DNA of 64,000 bases, taken from NCBI GenBank assembly GCA_010279815.1, contig QEOQ01000493.1, forward strand, positions 62,001 to 126,000, given 5' to 3'. This DNA is from Brachionus plicatilis (taxonomy: Eukaryota > Rotifera > Eurotatoria > Ploima > Brachionidae). Under the pieces are notes generated by a model, which worked only from the letters and a program-made list of their open reading frames with translations, had not been told where the DNA came from and made no database searches. A program made the translations under genes and the position numbers. This document shows, piece after piece, positions 51,756 through 64,000 of the stretch. The stretch's first letter is position 1. The number at the start of each line of letters is the position of its first letter.

Positions 51756-52876
51756 ATTAATCATTCAATTATTTCTTTTAATTTCTTTTATAACAAATTT
51801 ATAATAATAAACTTTTCGATATCTTATTATGTATGATATTAATTGAAATGAAAAAAACGATATTATTAAAGCTTAATTAATTGTTAGTAAAGAGTTATAA
51901 AAATTTATTTTGTACTCTTTTAAAAGTTTTTATATTAAGATATATTTAAGATTTTTTGAATTTTATTAAAACTCAAAAGTTAATTTATTTTGGTAAAATA
52001 AATTTTTACAAATTTTAAAATGCACATTTTCTTTTTGTTCTCTGAAAAATTTTTCAAACAGCTGCTCGATTATAATATCCCGCATCCAGTTTAGGAAAGT
52101 TATAACCAAATTAGTCAAAATAAAATTTTTTGAGATTTCAATTAGATACAAATATTTTAATTGAAATGAATGCAACTTAAATAAACAACTGTCCACTTTT
52201 TTTAAAGGATAGAAATAAAATCAAAAATTATCTTTTAATTAGAAACAAATTTTTTTATAGTAAAATCATTGCTAAATAAATAAGAATAAAATGAATGAAA
52301 ATTTAGAAATTAATGAATAAACAAAAATTTACTAATTAAAAGATATTTTTTGAATAGTCTGATTCTAATGATTAAATTAAAATTTGATTTTCTTAAATTT
52401 ATATCATCGTTATTATTTCTTAACAAACCAAGTTTTTGAGACAAATGACAAAACAAATGAAGTTCTATGCAGGCAAATTTACTGCTGTAGCTTCTATGAG
52501 CTTTACTTAAAAAAGTGAAAGAATATTTTCATATTATCATAATTCCTTAAATACTTGTTGATATAAAAAAAAACTTTAAAACAAATTGTTTAAAAGTTTT
52601 AAACAAAATGTAAAATTTAAAAGAAAACACAGTTGCTAATATTGTTTAATCATTTAAAAGATTCAAAAGTAGGGCCAATATTACTGTCATATAGTAAAAT
52701 TTTTAAAATCTCTTAAAATCAATAAATATTTAAAATTAAGTTTTTCATAAAATTAAACGAAAAATTAATTAGATGGCATTTTATTCTTGAAAATTAATTA
52801 AAAAATTTTCTTAAAAAAATAAAGAGAAATATTTACTGTAAAAAATCAACTTAATATAATATTGTAATTCATGAAT
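51756..52876. other. Intergenic DNA between convergent genes
   Basis: 3' UTRs of both neighbours. A minus-strand AATAAA (52780-52785) suits the CLCC1-like gene. A 76-codon open frame on the minus strand at 51966-52196 has no support beyond its length. Confidence 0.55.
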
Positions 52877-55221
52877 TTAATTTTCATCCAAAATTACAAA
52901 AATATCTTCATCTTCACTCTCTTCTACGTTATTTGTTTCGATCAAATTCTCTTTAACTAAATTAGATTCGTGTTTTGATTCACTTTTTTTGATTTTTGAT
53001 TTTGCTAACTTGCTCATACCAATCGATACTTGTTTACTAACAGCTTTGTCCTGGTGATCGGCAGGCATATTTTCCGAATCCATATACTCAATAGTCAGAC
53101 ACCTTGCCTCTTCGATTTCTGACTTTTCCATTTCACCATCTTGCTGATAGTCTTTGATACACAAATTTTTTTTTTCATTTTTTAAATTATTTATTTCTTC
53201 TCTTGCTGCCAATTGTTTCTCATTTATTCGTTCAAAAATAACTCTCAAGCTTCTTGTCAAATTTTCGCTTAAATTTTCACTTTCAACAGATGGCAAACAC
53301 TCATTGGCGCCCAATGTGTTTATTTGCAATTTATTTGTTTCATTTTTGATCATGTTAAGTAAAGGTAATAGATTCTCATTTGTAATACTATTCGGAAGAA
53401 CTTTGTGTTGAGTTTTTTTGAAGGAAAATAAATGAAAAAAATTGAATTCATAGCCAAATAGAACAAGGCAAATGAAGCAAATGAAGATGACAGCAATTGG
53501 TACGAATAAAATAGTAACCATTGCTATTAGAGGAACGTATTGGTAAAATACTAAATCTTGAGTTAGTGCCGAAAAAAATTCATTGATTGATTTTCCGAAA
53601 AACACTGCAATTGGTCTTATACCTTCGGAGATTGTATATATTACAGTCTTTTTTTCAAAATATTAAATAAAAATTTTATGAATAAGCAAAAAGTTTAACT
53701 TCGACATAATTATTGTGTCCGGATGCAATGAATAATGCTTCATGGTATTCCAAACATATTCTCGAAGTGGCACTGTATCCTACTTGGGATCTGATAAACG
53801 AGACCAAATTCGAGTAGACACTTTTTTCCTTTTGAGCATCTTGGCCTGAAATAATTAGCTTAAATCTATTTATATTTGTAACCTACTCGAAATTAGACAC
53901 TCTTCGGGGACCGTTTCTTTTAATTTTTGCTGATTAAGTATGTGCTTTTTCTAAATAAAATAAAAAAATTAATCAAGTCCACAAAGTTAAATCATTTTAA
54001 ATTTACTTGAGATAAATATTTATGATTGTTTACGACACTTGAAATGAACAAGCCAAACATAACTACTGCCATCACTTTTCTAAGTGTTACATTTACTTGG
54101 TACCGTTTGAAGTAAATGTACAAAATAGCACTGGAGAGAATCTTTTTTATAAGAAAAAAATGAATACCTTTTATTTTTGATGGAGCCAAATTTATTACCA
54201 CAGATGACAAGATTAGAAAAAAATACAAAATATTTGAATCTATGATCTCATTTTGGACAAAAATCAAAATTTTATCAACAAAACCGGGCTTTTTGTTCAT
54301 TTCGACTTGGACAAACATTTCTTTTAGAATGTCAGTGATGTCAAGAATGGTGTTGGCAGTGTCCGATTCATTGACAGAATTTGAGAATTTTTCCAATTTT
54401 GTTATTTGAAATTTATTCAATTCAACTCCTATTTTATATTCGAAAATATCTTCTACATGATCCTTAAGGTAGAAAATGAATTTATTTACAGCAACAGTAG
54501 CAAAAAAAGTGCAGACAAACTTGAAGTTTGATAAAAGTCAAAAAAGTGTGGACAAAGCTTTTGTAGTGGGCAAGAGCTCCGGTTAAATTTAGATTTAAAT
54601 CGGAGTGTGTTGCCTTATTTTGGACTAGACTTGGCAAGTTGGCATCGGTCATTGCTTTATTTGTTTTTTCTTCTTTGGCAGCCACACTCAAACAGTAATC
54701 TTTACAAATATGCTGCTTGTTTACATCAGTTAAACGCTCGCTACATTCTTTACTCTAGTGTATGAAAATAATTTAAAATTTTTTCAATTTTTATAAAAAT
54801 TTAATCTACAATATTCTAATTAAGGTAGAACAATTATGATAATTTTGATAAATTGCGCAATGGAAAGAAAGTTAAATAATACCCTGAGTAAACTAACTCG
54901 GATTTGGTTCACATGAATTCAAGCGTTGGCTAATTCAAAAATATTTATTTAGCTAATAGGCGTAAATTATTTATGTCGCAAAAATATTTTGAATCATGTG
55001 AACTATAAAATAAAATTTAAAGATTCGGTTACGTTTGAGAATAGGTACAGTCTGTCGTCAATGTTGCCCTAAGAAAAAATTTAATTCAATATTTTTTTTT
55101 CAAAAAATTAGGAAAAAATTACGTTTTGCTCTATGAATTCTTCGGTTGAAAAAAGTGACAAGTCGGCTCCGGCACATGTAACAAGGACCGTCCATGCTAT
55201 TAAATGCAGTTTGAATTTCAT
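52877..55221 (-). CDS. CLCC1-like ER membrane (chloride channel) protein
   Basis: Seven exons, complement(52877..53647, 53700..53845, 53887..53950, 54007..54462, 54521..54754, 55033..55068, 55123..55221), give 601 residues. It starts with a signal peptide (MKFKLHLIAWTVLVTCAGA). A luminal Cys-containing region follows, then three membrane segments around residues 190-270 (ILYFFLILSSVVINL, FFLIKKILSSAILYIYF, MAVVMFGLFISSVV), a luminal loop with CLEYHEAL, and a last long helix (VPLIAMVTILFVPIAVIFIC). The tail of about 200 residues is charged and acidic at the end. Signal peptide, topology, the CxxYxEL-like word and the following F.xxxxxFxxAL pattern match CLCC1/MCLC, an ER chloride channel family. 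Sequence similarity is low, so the call rests on architecture plus short matches. The tail coiled-coil (about 430-480) is extra detail. Confidence 0.6.
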
Positions 55222-58077
55222 CTTAATTATGTGACTTGACTGAAATAAAAAAAAATATTAAAAAATACTTGAAGTGTTTATTTGAAATACAAATTTCGAA
55301 TTTAACTTAAACTTTTTTTCTGGTGCTTAAGTAAGCTATTATTATTATAATTGAATACATCTTTAATATGCAAAATATAATGTCATTTATATATTGAAAT
55401 AAATTTAAGCCTCTATTTAGATTGTGTGAGTATGTGTTTATGTTTTTGTTGATAGATATTCTTTAACAATGGGCAAAAAACTTCAAATTTCAAAATAGAT
55501 TTTTTTATTATTACAAAAACCTGGGCAAAAATAAAATGATGAATAAATACAATTATGTTCAAATTTAATTTACGACTCTAAATAAGCAGGCGCATTGTAT
55601 TTTTTGATTTCGTAAAATACAAACTGAATATGATGCATTTGCCACCGCTTACTTAAAACATCATTTGAAAATTGTAAATAAAATTCTTCTTTTTTTTGCG
55701 TATTTTAAATTAAACTCGAAAGTTTGAATTCTAATTAATGTGTCACTATTTTTCTTATTTTGATTCTTAAATGTTTGGTTCATGCTTGAGACATTTTAAC
55801 TAAAATAAACAAATTGTTTTCATTAAAAAAAAAAACATTTAAAGAAATATATTTAAAATTCTACAATACATTTTAGTTGAAAATGTACAATTAAATTGAA
55901 TTCGAGCATTTTTTTAGACACGGTTTGTGATTTTTAATCGAAGACAAGATTTTAAAATTGATGTACTTTCATCCATAATTTAGATAAATAAGCAAATGAT
56001 GTGATGCTCTTATTATTAAAAATTTGTGTTCGAAATGTAAATCTTTTTTGTTTAAAAATTTAATTAGGTACGAATTAACAAAGCTTGTAACGGAACATAG
56101 TCCTTTGGGCCCATTGTTTAAATTAATTTTTTAAAAAATGATAAGTTAGTTTATAATCAAAAAATTTTAAAAATTAAGAAAACCTTTTACTTAAAAAATA
56201 ATTTTGAAATTTAAAATTTTACAGATTAAATGCTCTGGCCTTTTATTAGTTCAAAAAAATTTGAAATTCCTTAAAAGATATTTATATCATCAGTTACGAT
56301 TGTCACATATCTATAGCAAGTCCTAGGAATCCTTCAGTTTTTGGTCACATTTTTTGACTATAGGTAAAAATATATAAAAAAAGTTAAAAGTTGAATCATC
56401 AATTCAATCTATATTTGATTCTATTTCGATAAATTTTTGGTGGCATTCTAAATCATCCAAATTTATTATAGTATTAGACTTTTTCAAATAATTTGAATAA
56501 GTCTATTAAGAATTTCTTAAAAGACTTCTAGAAATTCCTCTCTAAAATAGAAGTCGTTTTGATAAAATTTTTACATAAAATAATTTTTTAACTTGCTTAT
56601 ATGTAAAAATATAGCTTTGTTGTAAATCTTATCACATTTACTTCACAACATCACGTTTATTCTATTATCTTCAAAATTTATTTTCTCAATATTTATTAAC
56701 TATTTTTATATTTTTAAATTAATTACTGTATTATTTAATCTAAATATTGTTTTTGAATTTTTTTGAATATATAAAAAAATAATGCTCATTTATATTTATT
56801 TGGGACTATTGTTTTAATATAAATTTTAATTTTTTTGCTTATTTGAATTTTTATTTTAAGAAAATAGCAGACATTCCATTCGATACCAGTATGTGTCTTT
56901 TAATTTAATTTAATAAAATTTAATATTATAATTTTGCACTCGTCTGTAGTCATTAACGCAAATTAAACGCAAAAAAGTCTTTATTTGTATAATTAGTAAT
57001 TTGAATAACTTTAGAATTTAAAATCTCAATTTAAATATTTATTTTATTTGCTTTTTAACCAAAGGACTGTTTTTTACGATAACTTGAAAGTGATTGTTTA
57101 AAGCTGTTACAATTTTTCTCATTCATTTGAAGTATTTGAATAAAGTTTAATTAAGATTTTGATTTTTTAGATTTTTGTTGGATTTTTTTTTAAATTCACA
57201 ATGCCACATGTCAAATTCAAGTTTTTAAACAAATTTTATGAAAGGTAAAATCTTAAAAAAAAATTTTTTATTCAGAGATAAGTATGAAATGAATCGAAGC
57301 TTGGCTGTTACTTTTAAAAATAAATTTTTGAATTGAGATAATTAAATTTTAATCATTAAGTGGTGTCATGAAAATATTTTTGAATCGAAGATCTTACATA
57401 ACATAAAAAAAACAATAATACAAACTGTTTTCCAAAATCGTTTTGAGAGTTATTTTTTAATCGAAAAATAAAATTTGCAACAGCTACAAAATTTTGAACT
57501 GGAATATCTATTTATGTAAAATTTATTTCTATTAATTTAAACCTAAATTAATTACTAAAGCATAATATCACACCATATATACAAAAAATTATTCAAAATA
57601 AATATTTCTTCCTTTTTATAATTAAAAAATTTTTTTTAGATCCTTCTGAAAATAAAAAAAACTAATTTTTTCTAATCGATATGCATCCTTTGTTCAAAAA
57701 CCAGAGATTGCTGTCCAAGAAATGATTTTTAGGTTTGATTATCCTCTGATTAAGAGTTACGAATTATTCAAAGGAAATGAAAATTAATAAAATTTTTAAA
57801 TCTTGCATTTTGCATTTTTAATTTTTATTAAAATTTGACTCAATTGAAACCAATTATGCAAACATTTTTTATTTAGATTATTTGGTATCGTTAGATAAAT
57901 TCTTAATGAGCAAGTATTACTAGTGAAAGATCTATTCGATACATTGAAATTGAAAGAAATTACTAAATAAAGCTAAATTAATTTTACTTTACCATATTTA
58001 AATTATGAATAAATTTTATGAAACTATAAATTTGAAATTTATTAATAAAATATTCTTTAAAAAAAATTAAAACAATA
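55222..58077. other. Intergenic DNA between divergent genes, 2.9 kb
   Basis: It should contain the promoters of the CLCC1-like gene (-) and METAP1 (+). Apart from AT-rich sequence with homopolymer runs I see nothing assignable. Confidence 0.6.
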
Positions 58078-59605
58078 ATGTCGACTATCGAACAAAATCC
58101 AATCTTATGCTGTACTCCTGGCTGCAATCAAACAGCCAAGTTGAGGTGTCCAACTTGTATTAAACTTGAAATAACAACTGGGTCGAATTTCTGTTCACAA
58201 GTAAAATATGAATCTAAGAAAAATTAATTAGTTACCATGATATTAAGGAATGCTTCAAAAAATATTGGATGGTTCACAAAATGTTTCATAAAAATAAAGA
58301 TGAATACAATCCATGGCCGGGTTTTAAATTCACTGGAACATTAAGACCTTATCCAGTGGTATGAATTTAAACAATAATTTTAGATAAATTTGATTTTAAA
58401 ATTTGAATTAGACTGAAAAAAAAATAGTCCCAGCACATATACCTCGTCCAGATTATGCTGATCATCCCCAAGGACATCCGCTAAGTGAAATAGCAGAAAG
58501 AGGGTCAACCGTGGTAAAAGTTTTGGATGACGAGGAAATTGAAGGCCTTAGAGTTGCTTGCAAAGTAAAAAAAGAAAATTGAAAAAATAAGAAAATATTT
58601 AATTTTTTATAAAGCTAGCTAGAGAGTGTTTGGATGAGGCAGCTCAAGCGGCAACTATCGGTGTAACCACTGATGAGTTGGATCGAATAGTGCACGAATC
58701 AGCTGTTGAGAGAGAGTGTTATCCATCTCCTTTAAATTACTATAAATTTCCTAAGTCTGTTTGCACGTAACTATCTCTAAAATCAAAATTATTTAAAAGG
58801 TTTTAGAAAAAAAATATTTATTTAGCTCGGTTAATGAAGTTATATGTCATGGAATACCAGACAAAAGACCTCTTCAAAACGGTGATATCTGCAATGGTAG
58901 TTGATCTTTTCAAATTAAAAAAAATTTAAATTTAAATTAAATTAAGTTGATGTTACTGTTTATCATAGAGGCTTTCATGGTGATCTAAATGAGACCCTGT
59001 TTATCGGTGAGGTCGATGAAAAGTCAAAACTTTTAACTAAAGTAACACATGAAGCTATAATGAAAGCAATTAATATTGGTATAGACAATGTTCAATTTTA
59101 TTATTTATTTAATAATTGGAAATTTTAAGTGAAACCTGGAATGAGATTTAGAGAAATTGGAAATGTTATTCAAAATCATGTTTCTCCATTTGGGTTTAGT
59201 GTTGTCCGTTCTTATTGTGGTCATGGAATTCATAGGCTATTTCACTGTGCGCCAAACATACCACACTATGCGAGTAATATATTTTTGTATATTTAATTTA
59301 TTAAATTTTTTATTTTTTTTAAGACAACAAGGCTGTCGGTGTTGCCAAAGTAGGAAACTCTTTTACCATCGAGCCTATGATTTCTGAGGGAACATGGCGA
59401 GATGAACATTGGGTAAAGTTAATCAAAAATGTATGTTTTATTATTTTTTATTTTTATATAGCCAGATGATTGGACCGCAGTTACAGCTGATGGAAAACGT
59501 TCTGCACAATTCGAACATACTCTTTTAGTCACTGAGACAGGATGCGAAATATTGACAAAAAGACCTGCCAAGAACGGACAACCATGGTTTATGGACTCAA
59601 TGTAG
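58078..59605 (+). CDS. METAP1: Methionine aminopeptidase 1
   Basis: Nine exons, join(58078..58200, 58248..58358, 58412..58564, 58615..58766, 58826..58896, 58947..59078, 59130..59273, 59324..59412, 59462..59605), give 372 residues. Introns are only 46-59 bp. The N-terminus carries the C6H2 zinc finger of type 1 enzymes ([17 protein letters not shown], then [18 protein letters not shown]), which docks on ribosomes. The M24 peptidase domain keeps all metal ligands: D205, D216 (GDLNET), H279 ([11 protein letters not shown]), E312 (FTIEPM) and E343 (SAQFEHT). The enzyme removes the initiator Met from nascent chains in the cytosol. Length is close to the human protein (386). Everything expected is present, and no oddity is seen. 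Confidence 0.95.
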
Positions 59606-60534
59606 AAATTTATATATTAATTTTAAACTTTTGTGCCGAATAAAATTTTAAGCCATATCTAAACTTGAGCCAATATTTATTTTTTGTTAATCTTAATTTG
59701 CCATATATTTCTTATCTCTTATCAAATTTTACTGAATATTTCAGAAGGTTTTAACGATCTAAATAAAATATCCAAGTTAATATTATAAAACCATTTAGAT
59801 ATTTCTAACAATTATTTTAAATTATTCAAAAATTTAAAAGTTCATACTAGATTTTTAAAAAAGCATCTTGTTTATTTTGATATGGGAATCTTCTTGCTCA
59901 TTCATTTTTTTTTTTAGCGAAAGTGTTTTAAAAGTGTTACTAGTTGTGTTTTAAAATGATTTATTCAGCTAAATTACAGGGCAATTAGAAATTTCAAAAT
60001 TTTAAAAGAGAAAAAAACCTTGTCATATCTTGAGTTTTAAAATTTTATTATGACCAGTTAAGATAAAAAAATTAATCAGTTTCATGTTATATAATTTTAA
60101 TTTCGATTGTTTGAATCTTCTTTAAATTGTTTTATTTTAAATTCGTTTTTCTCCGATTTATCAGATGGTTTAAAATCAATTTAAATTTCACCTTATTTTT
60201 ACTTTTGAGAATACCACTTATTATATACCTTTCCTTTTAAATTTTTATTTGTGATCGACTGATGCTGTCAAATTCTTAAAAAACTATGCATATTTTTTAA
60301 TCTGATTTGTCATAATCAAATGATAAGAAAATTTAAATATTAAGTTAATCCTATTCAAACGAATAATTTATTGCTATAAAATTATTAAAACATTTGCCTA
60401 ACAAATTTAAATTTTTCAATTCAAAATATTTAAATGATTAAATAATAAAAACTATGTTAAAATGATATTTTGATTTTTGATTTAATGTGATTCTAAATTG
60501 TAAATTAAGCTTTTTTTAGATAAAGTAGGAAAAA
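59606..60534. other. Intergenic DNA, 0.9 kb
   Basis: Contains the METAP1 poly(A) signal and the upstream region of the fusion gene. No other feature is seen. Confidence 0.6.
59639..59644 (+). terminator. METAP1 poly(A) signal AATAAA
   Basis: AATAAA 34 bases after the METAP1 stop codon. Confidence 0.6.
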
Positions 60535-63500
60535 ATGTCGGATATCTCTAAATTAGAGACTGTTTTTAAAAATTCAAATGTGCAACCAGAAGATTTAGTC
60601 TATAAAATATATCTTAATTCAAATGATTTGAAGCTGGTCAAAATTTTGAGCGAACAATGGGCTTTTCCACTTAAAGGTTTCATGAACGAAAATGAATATT
60701 TTCAATCTTTATTTTTTAAATATCTGAAAATTAACGGTAAATAATTAAAAAAAAAAAAAATTATTATATTTTGTTTTAAAGGAAAAATTTACAATCAGCC
60801 AATTCCTATTGTACTAAGTTTCAGCGAACAAAATGAAAACAATCTTATAAATAGAATAAAAAAGATCAGCTTGATGTTTGATCAAAAAAATATTGGTTTT
60901 ATGGACAAAGTATCTTTTTTTCAGACCCATGACGAGTTTAATCAATTGGAGAGTGAGTGGTTAATTGGCGGTGATTTATTAGTTTCTGAAAAAATTAAAT
61001 TCAACGATGGCTTAGATGAGTATAGATACAGTCTAGTAGAATTGAAAAATCAATTTAAAATTCTAAATGTAAATAAATTTTAGTGATAATTCTTCGACTA
61101 AAGTTTAAATAAATTTAAGGCTGATGTTGTTTTTGCTTTCTGCTGTAGTAATCCAATTGATAGCTCATGCGGATTATTTATTAGACAATTCAAAATAGAT
61201 TTAATTCAAAAAGGATACAAAAATCCCATTTTTCTCTTATTTAATCTTGATAATGACAGAAGAGGCAAAAGTTTTCCAGCTTCTATTATTTTGGAACAGC
61301 AAAGTGCTATTTTCGAATCAATCGATCTGAAATTCATTGCCACTTTGATTCCATCACCTGTCGAAGTTGACAAAAAAATAACCGAGTTACAATGGGTTTT
61401 AAAAGTATTAATAAACATTGGGGTCTCTTATTTTATTTTATCTGATGAAAAAAATTCAAATGATGCACTAAAACTAGTCAAAATGGCACCGGGTCTTGAA
61501 GACATTCAAATAACCTCATATTTTGTCAACAAATCGATACAGATAGATTCATTAGAAAACTTTTTAAATGAGAATAGAAAAAACTCTAGTGAAATAATGA
61601 ATCAAAAAGCATGGGAAATTTTAGAAAACTATTCAAAAAATTTATTTATTGATTCTGATATGAGCAAAACTTCAAATATTAATGAAAAAAAATTTGTTTT
61701 AGTGGCTAATGCACGTTCGGGATCAACCTATTTGGCTTCATTACTTCGATGTCATTATCAAGTTGGAATGAAGAGTGAATTGTTAAATGAAAGCATTAAA
61801 ATAGAACCAGAAAATATTTTCTCATATCTAAACAAAAGTTTGGTTTCATGCAACAAACCAATTGTTGGTTTTAAAGTTCTAAATGACCAAATACCTTTAA
61901 GGAATATTAAAAGTGATGATCTATTGCGTTCAATTAATGCAAAATTTGCAATAATTTTATGGCGACAGCATGTACTTGGTATGTTTTTTACAAAATATTT
62001 AAAAATTTTTTTTGATTATATTCTAGATACCTTTGTTTCATTGAAAATTGCTGAAATTTCAAACAATTGGTACAAAAGTAAATACGCCAAACATGTTCAT
62101 CATGAAATCGAGCTTGAGGAGTCTCAAATTTGGAGCTATTATGGTGCTCAAATGGAAGCCTGGCGTTTAGTGGCAAAGTATTGGCCGATTGAAGTCGAAC
62201 CTTACTTTCTTACTTATGAAGATTTTGTTAAAAATCCAATTCTAGAAGTAATAAAATAAAGAGTTAAATTCTAATTTTTATTTTAAAATAAATTAAGACA
62301 AAAAAAGCTCTGGCTTATATGATGCTAGATCCAGAGGATCAAGACTATGAGTCAGACTCGGACAAAATGAATCCAAAAACATTGCCAGAAAAAGTTATTA
62401 ATTGGAACCAGTTGTCTGATAAAGTGAAATCGCTTAGAATGAACGTTCGTGAAATATTTGAGCAAGAATTATTCAAAACTTTAAAATTAAACAACAATAA
62501 AATTAATTTTTTACCAGAACGAGAACCTAGATCCCCTAAAGGAATTATTTACAGGGTCTCGGAGCCATTTATATCAGAAAAATCTGTAAAATATATCAAT
62601 CAAAGTTTGAGCGAAAAATCGATTTCTTCCGCAAGTCCATGGCCTAGAATTTTAGCAAGCAAACTGAAAGACTTGTACCAAGTTGCGACTGCATTTCCAT
62701 GCTCAAATGGTTTTACAGCTTTAGTTTTGGCACTACAATTGGCTGGTATTAAGCCAAACGATCAAGTTGTTTGTCCAAGCTTTACCATGATAGCTGTGGC
62801 TAATTCAATTCATTATTTGAATGCAACTCCAATTTTTGTGGACAATGCCGACTTAAGCTACAATCCAGATTGGAATACAATTGAAAAAAAAATCAACCCA
62901 AATACCAAAGCAGTTATTATTTGCCATACTTTAGGCGTTCCAATTGAATACAATAAATTAAAAACAATTACAAGTGAGTGCAAAAAAAGAAACATTTTTC
63001 TCATTGAAGACATCAGTGAATGTGTTGGAGTCAAGATAAAAATCGACGATGAAAAAGCCATGTTCCTAGGTTCATTTGGCGATTTGGCTTGTGCTTCTTT
63101 ATATGCAAATAAGATCATAAATTGTGGAGATGGTGGCTTTGTTTTGTCCAAGTGCTACTCGGATCAAACTAAATTGGAAAGCTTTGTCAACCACGGTTTT
63201 ACTAATTCCTACCATTTTGTTCACTTTAAGCCGTCTATAAATGGCAAAATAAATGGAATGGCAGCTGCATTTGCCTTAGGCTCATTTGAATCGCTGGATT
63301 TTATAATTGAAAAACGAAAACATTTGACAAATTTATATAGAACAGAATTGTCAAGAATAAAATGCATAAAAACAATTCCTAAATGTGGAGATTTTGATAC
63401 CGCGTGGGTATTCGGAATAGAGTGTCCGGACAAACATACACGGAATGCTTTAAGAAAACATTTAATGAACTTTGGCATAGAGACTAGGGATTATTTTTTT

Positions 63501-64000
63501 CCATTACACTTGCAGCCTGCATTTTCGGCATTTTATGACCAAAATTCGGCTTTTCCCAACTGTGAACGATTGGGCTCAGTAGGGTTTTATTTGCCAACTT
63601 ACACGGACCTAAAAGACTCCGAAGCCAAATATATTATATCTAAAGTTTATGATTTTTTTCGAATACCTTACTCGGTTTCATTTGATTCAATCTCTAAAAC
63701 AAATGATTCGTTCCTAGCAGTGGAATTCAACGCCAAAAGCCTTGATCTAAATGTTAAAAAAATGGACCCATGGGGTAATCTAAATGCACTGCCAAAATTT
63801 AATATATTTAACAAGGCCATCTCAATCAAGCAAAAAATGGATGATTTTTTTAATAAAAATAATTTAGTCGAGCCTTGGTCTCTTTTGGACGAGCTCAATG
63901 TACTTCTTAAGAACGCTAAAAACTATCCGCAAATAAATGAATACTTTGAGCCATGTGTCAAGTATTTAAAAGACGAAATTTGTCTTGAATGTTCAAGCGA
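60535..64000 (+). CDS. ATP-sulfurylase-like / sulfotransferase / sugar aminotransferase fusion (3' partial)
   Basis: Five exons, join(60535..60736, 60782..61068, 61120..61978, 62027..62247, 62298..>64000), give at least 1,090 residues, still open at the edge. Residues 1-345 follow animal PAPS synthase's ATP-sulfurylase half (LSEQWAFPLKGFMNENEY, WLIGGDL, FNDGLDEYR, MAPGL at 285). The catalytic QxRNPxHNGH site reads CCSNPIDSSCG, and the GRDPAG loop is lost. Residues 355 to about 590 are a sulfotransferase: PAPS loop ARSGSTYL (361-368), LWRQHVLDTFVSLKIAE (443-459), YEDFVKNP. From about 600 comes a DegT/DnrJ/EryC1 aminotransferase: SNGFTAL (659-665), IEDISE with Asp761, and LYANK with the PLP lysine Lys795, then GDGG. 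About 100 unassigned residues follow. Exon 5 starts with the helix expected after YEDFVKNP, so the join lies within the sulfotransferase, and the last two domains share one exon. Expected role: a cytosolic or Golgi enzyme for a sulfated or amino-sugar conjugate. Substrate unknown. Confidence 0.85.

Noticed and set aside
51966..52196. 76-codon minus-strand frame between the disordered-protein gene and the CLCC1-like gene
   Set aside because: It has an acceptor-like aaaaaaag upstream, but no partner exon, no good start and no recognisable motif.
1..64000. CRISPR arrays, rRNA genes, operon-like bacterial contigs
   Set aside because: No regularly spaced repeats or rRNA sequence, and genes are intron-bearing with poly(A) signals. 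The DNA is eukaryotic, and the bacterial-type aminotransferase sits in a spliced gene, which argues against contamination.

Overview
The window looks like nuclear DNA of a small invertebrate. It is strongly AT-rich, its genes are split by short GT-AG introns (mostly about 45-100 bp), stops are followed by AATAAA signals, and its recognisable genes are animal ones: SPEF1, an NCOA5-like protein, a CLCC1-like channel and methionine aminopeptidase 1. Truncated non-LTR retrotransposons and a bacterial-type sugar aminotransferase inside an intron-bearing gene would fit a rotifer such as Brachionus. That assignment is inference. All exon joins were worked out by hand from splice sites and reading frame.

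Layout: 3-110 (+) is the tail of an unknown gene that converges on SPEF1 (162-1077, -). An NCOA5-like gene lies at 4996-7217 (+), an unrecognised Ser-rich protein gene at 10369-12977 (+), and a small Cys-containing single-pass membrane protein at 14661-15233 (-). From 15.2 to 20.6 kb there is only intergenic DNA with a decayed LINE fragment. From 20582 to 44517 (+) one giant gene of 7 exons can be read, about 4,748 residues, largely disordered and built of internal repeats. Two exons exceed 4.8 kb, and parts of the gene are much more GC-rich than anything else here. A 5'-truncated LINE at 45401-46019 (-) sits inside a coding exon of a broken host gene, with a 7-bp target-site duplication. A coiled-coil gene (46889-48499, +), a disordered-protein gene (50382-51755, +), a CLCC1-like channel (52877-55221, -) and METAP1 (58078-59605, +) follow.

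The most striking object is the last gene (60535 to beyond 64000, +). Its five readable exons encode one polypeptide with an ATP-sulfurylase-like region that has lost its catalytic motifs, then a sulfotransferase domain with an intact PAPS-binding loop, then a complete DegT/DnrJ/EryC1 PLP-dependent sugar aminotransferase, then an unidentified C-terminal part that runs off the window. In animals the ATP-sulfurylase fold normally belongs to PAPS synthase, and sugar aminotransferases of this family are bacterial. A single chain joining these parts suggests a dedicated enzyme for a sulfated or amino-sugar conjugate. I know of no described animal system of this design.

Apart from that enzyme the genes are not functionally linked. 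They are monocistronic neighbours in both orientations separated by 0.3-5 kb of featureless AT-rich DNA.
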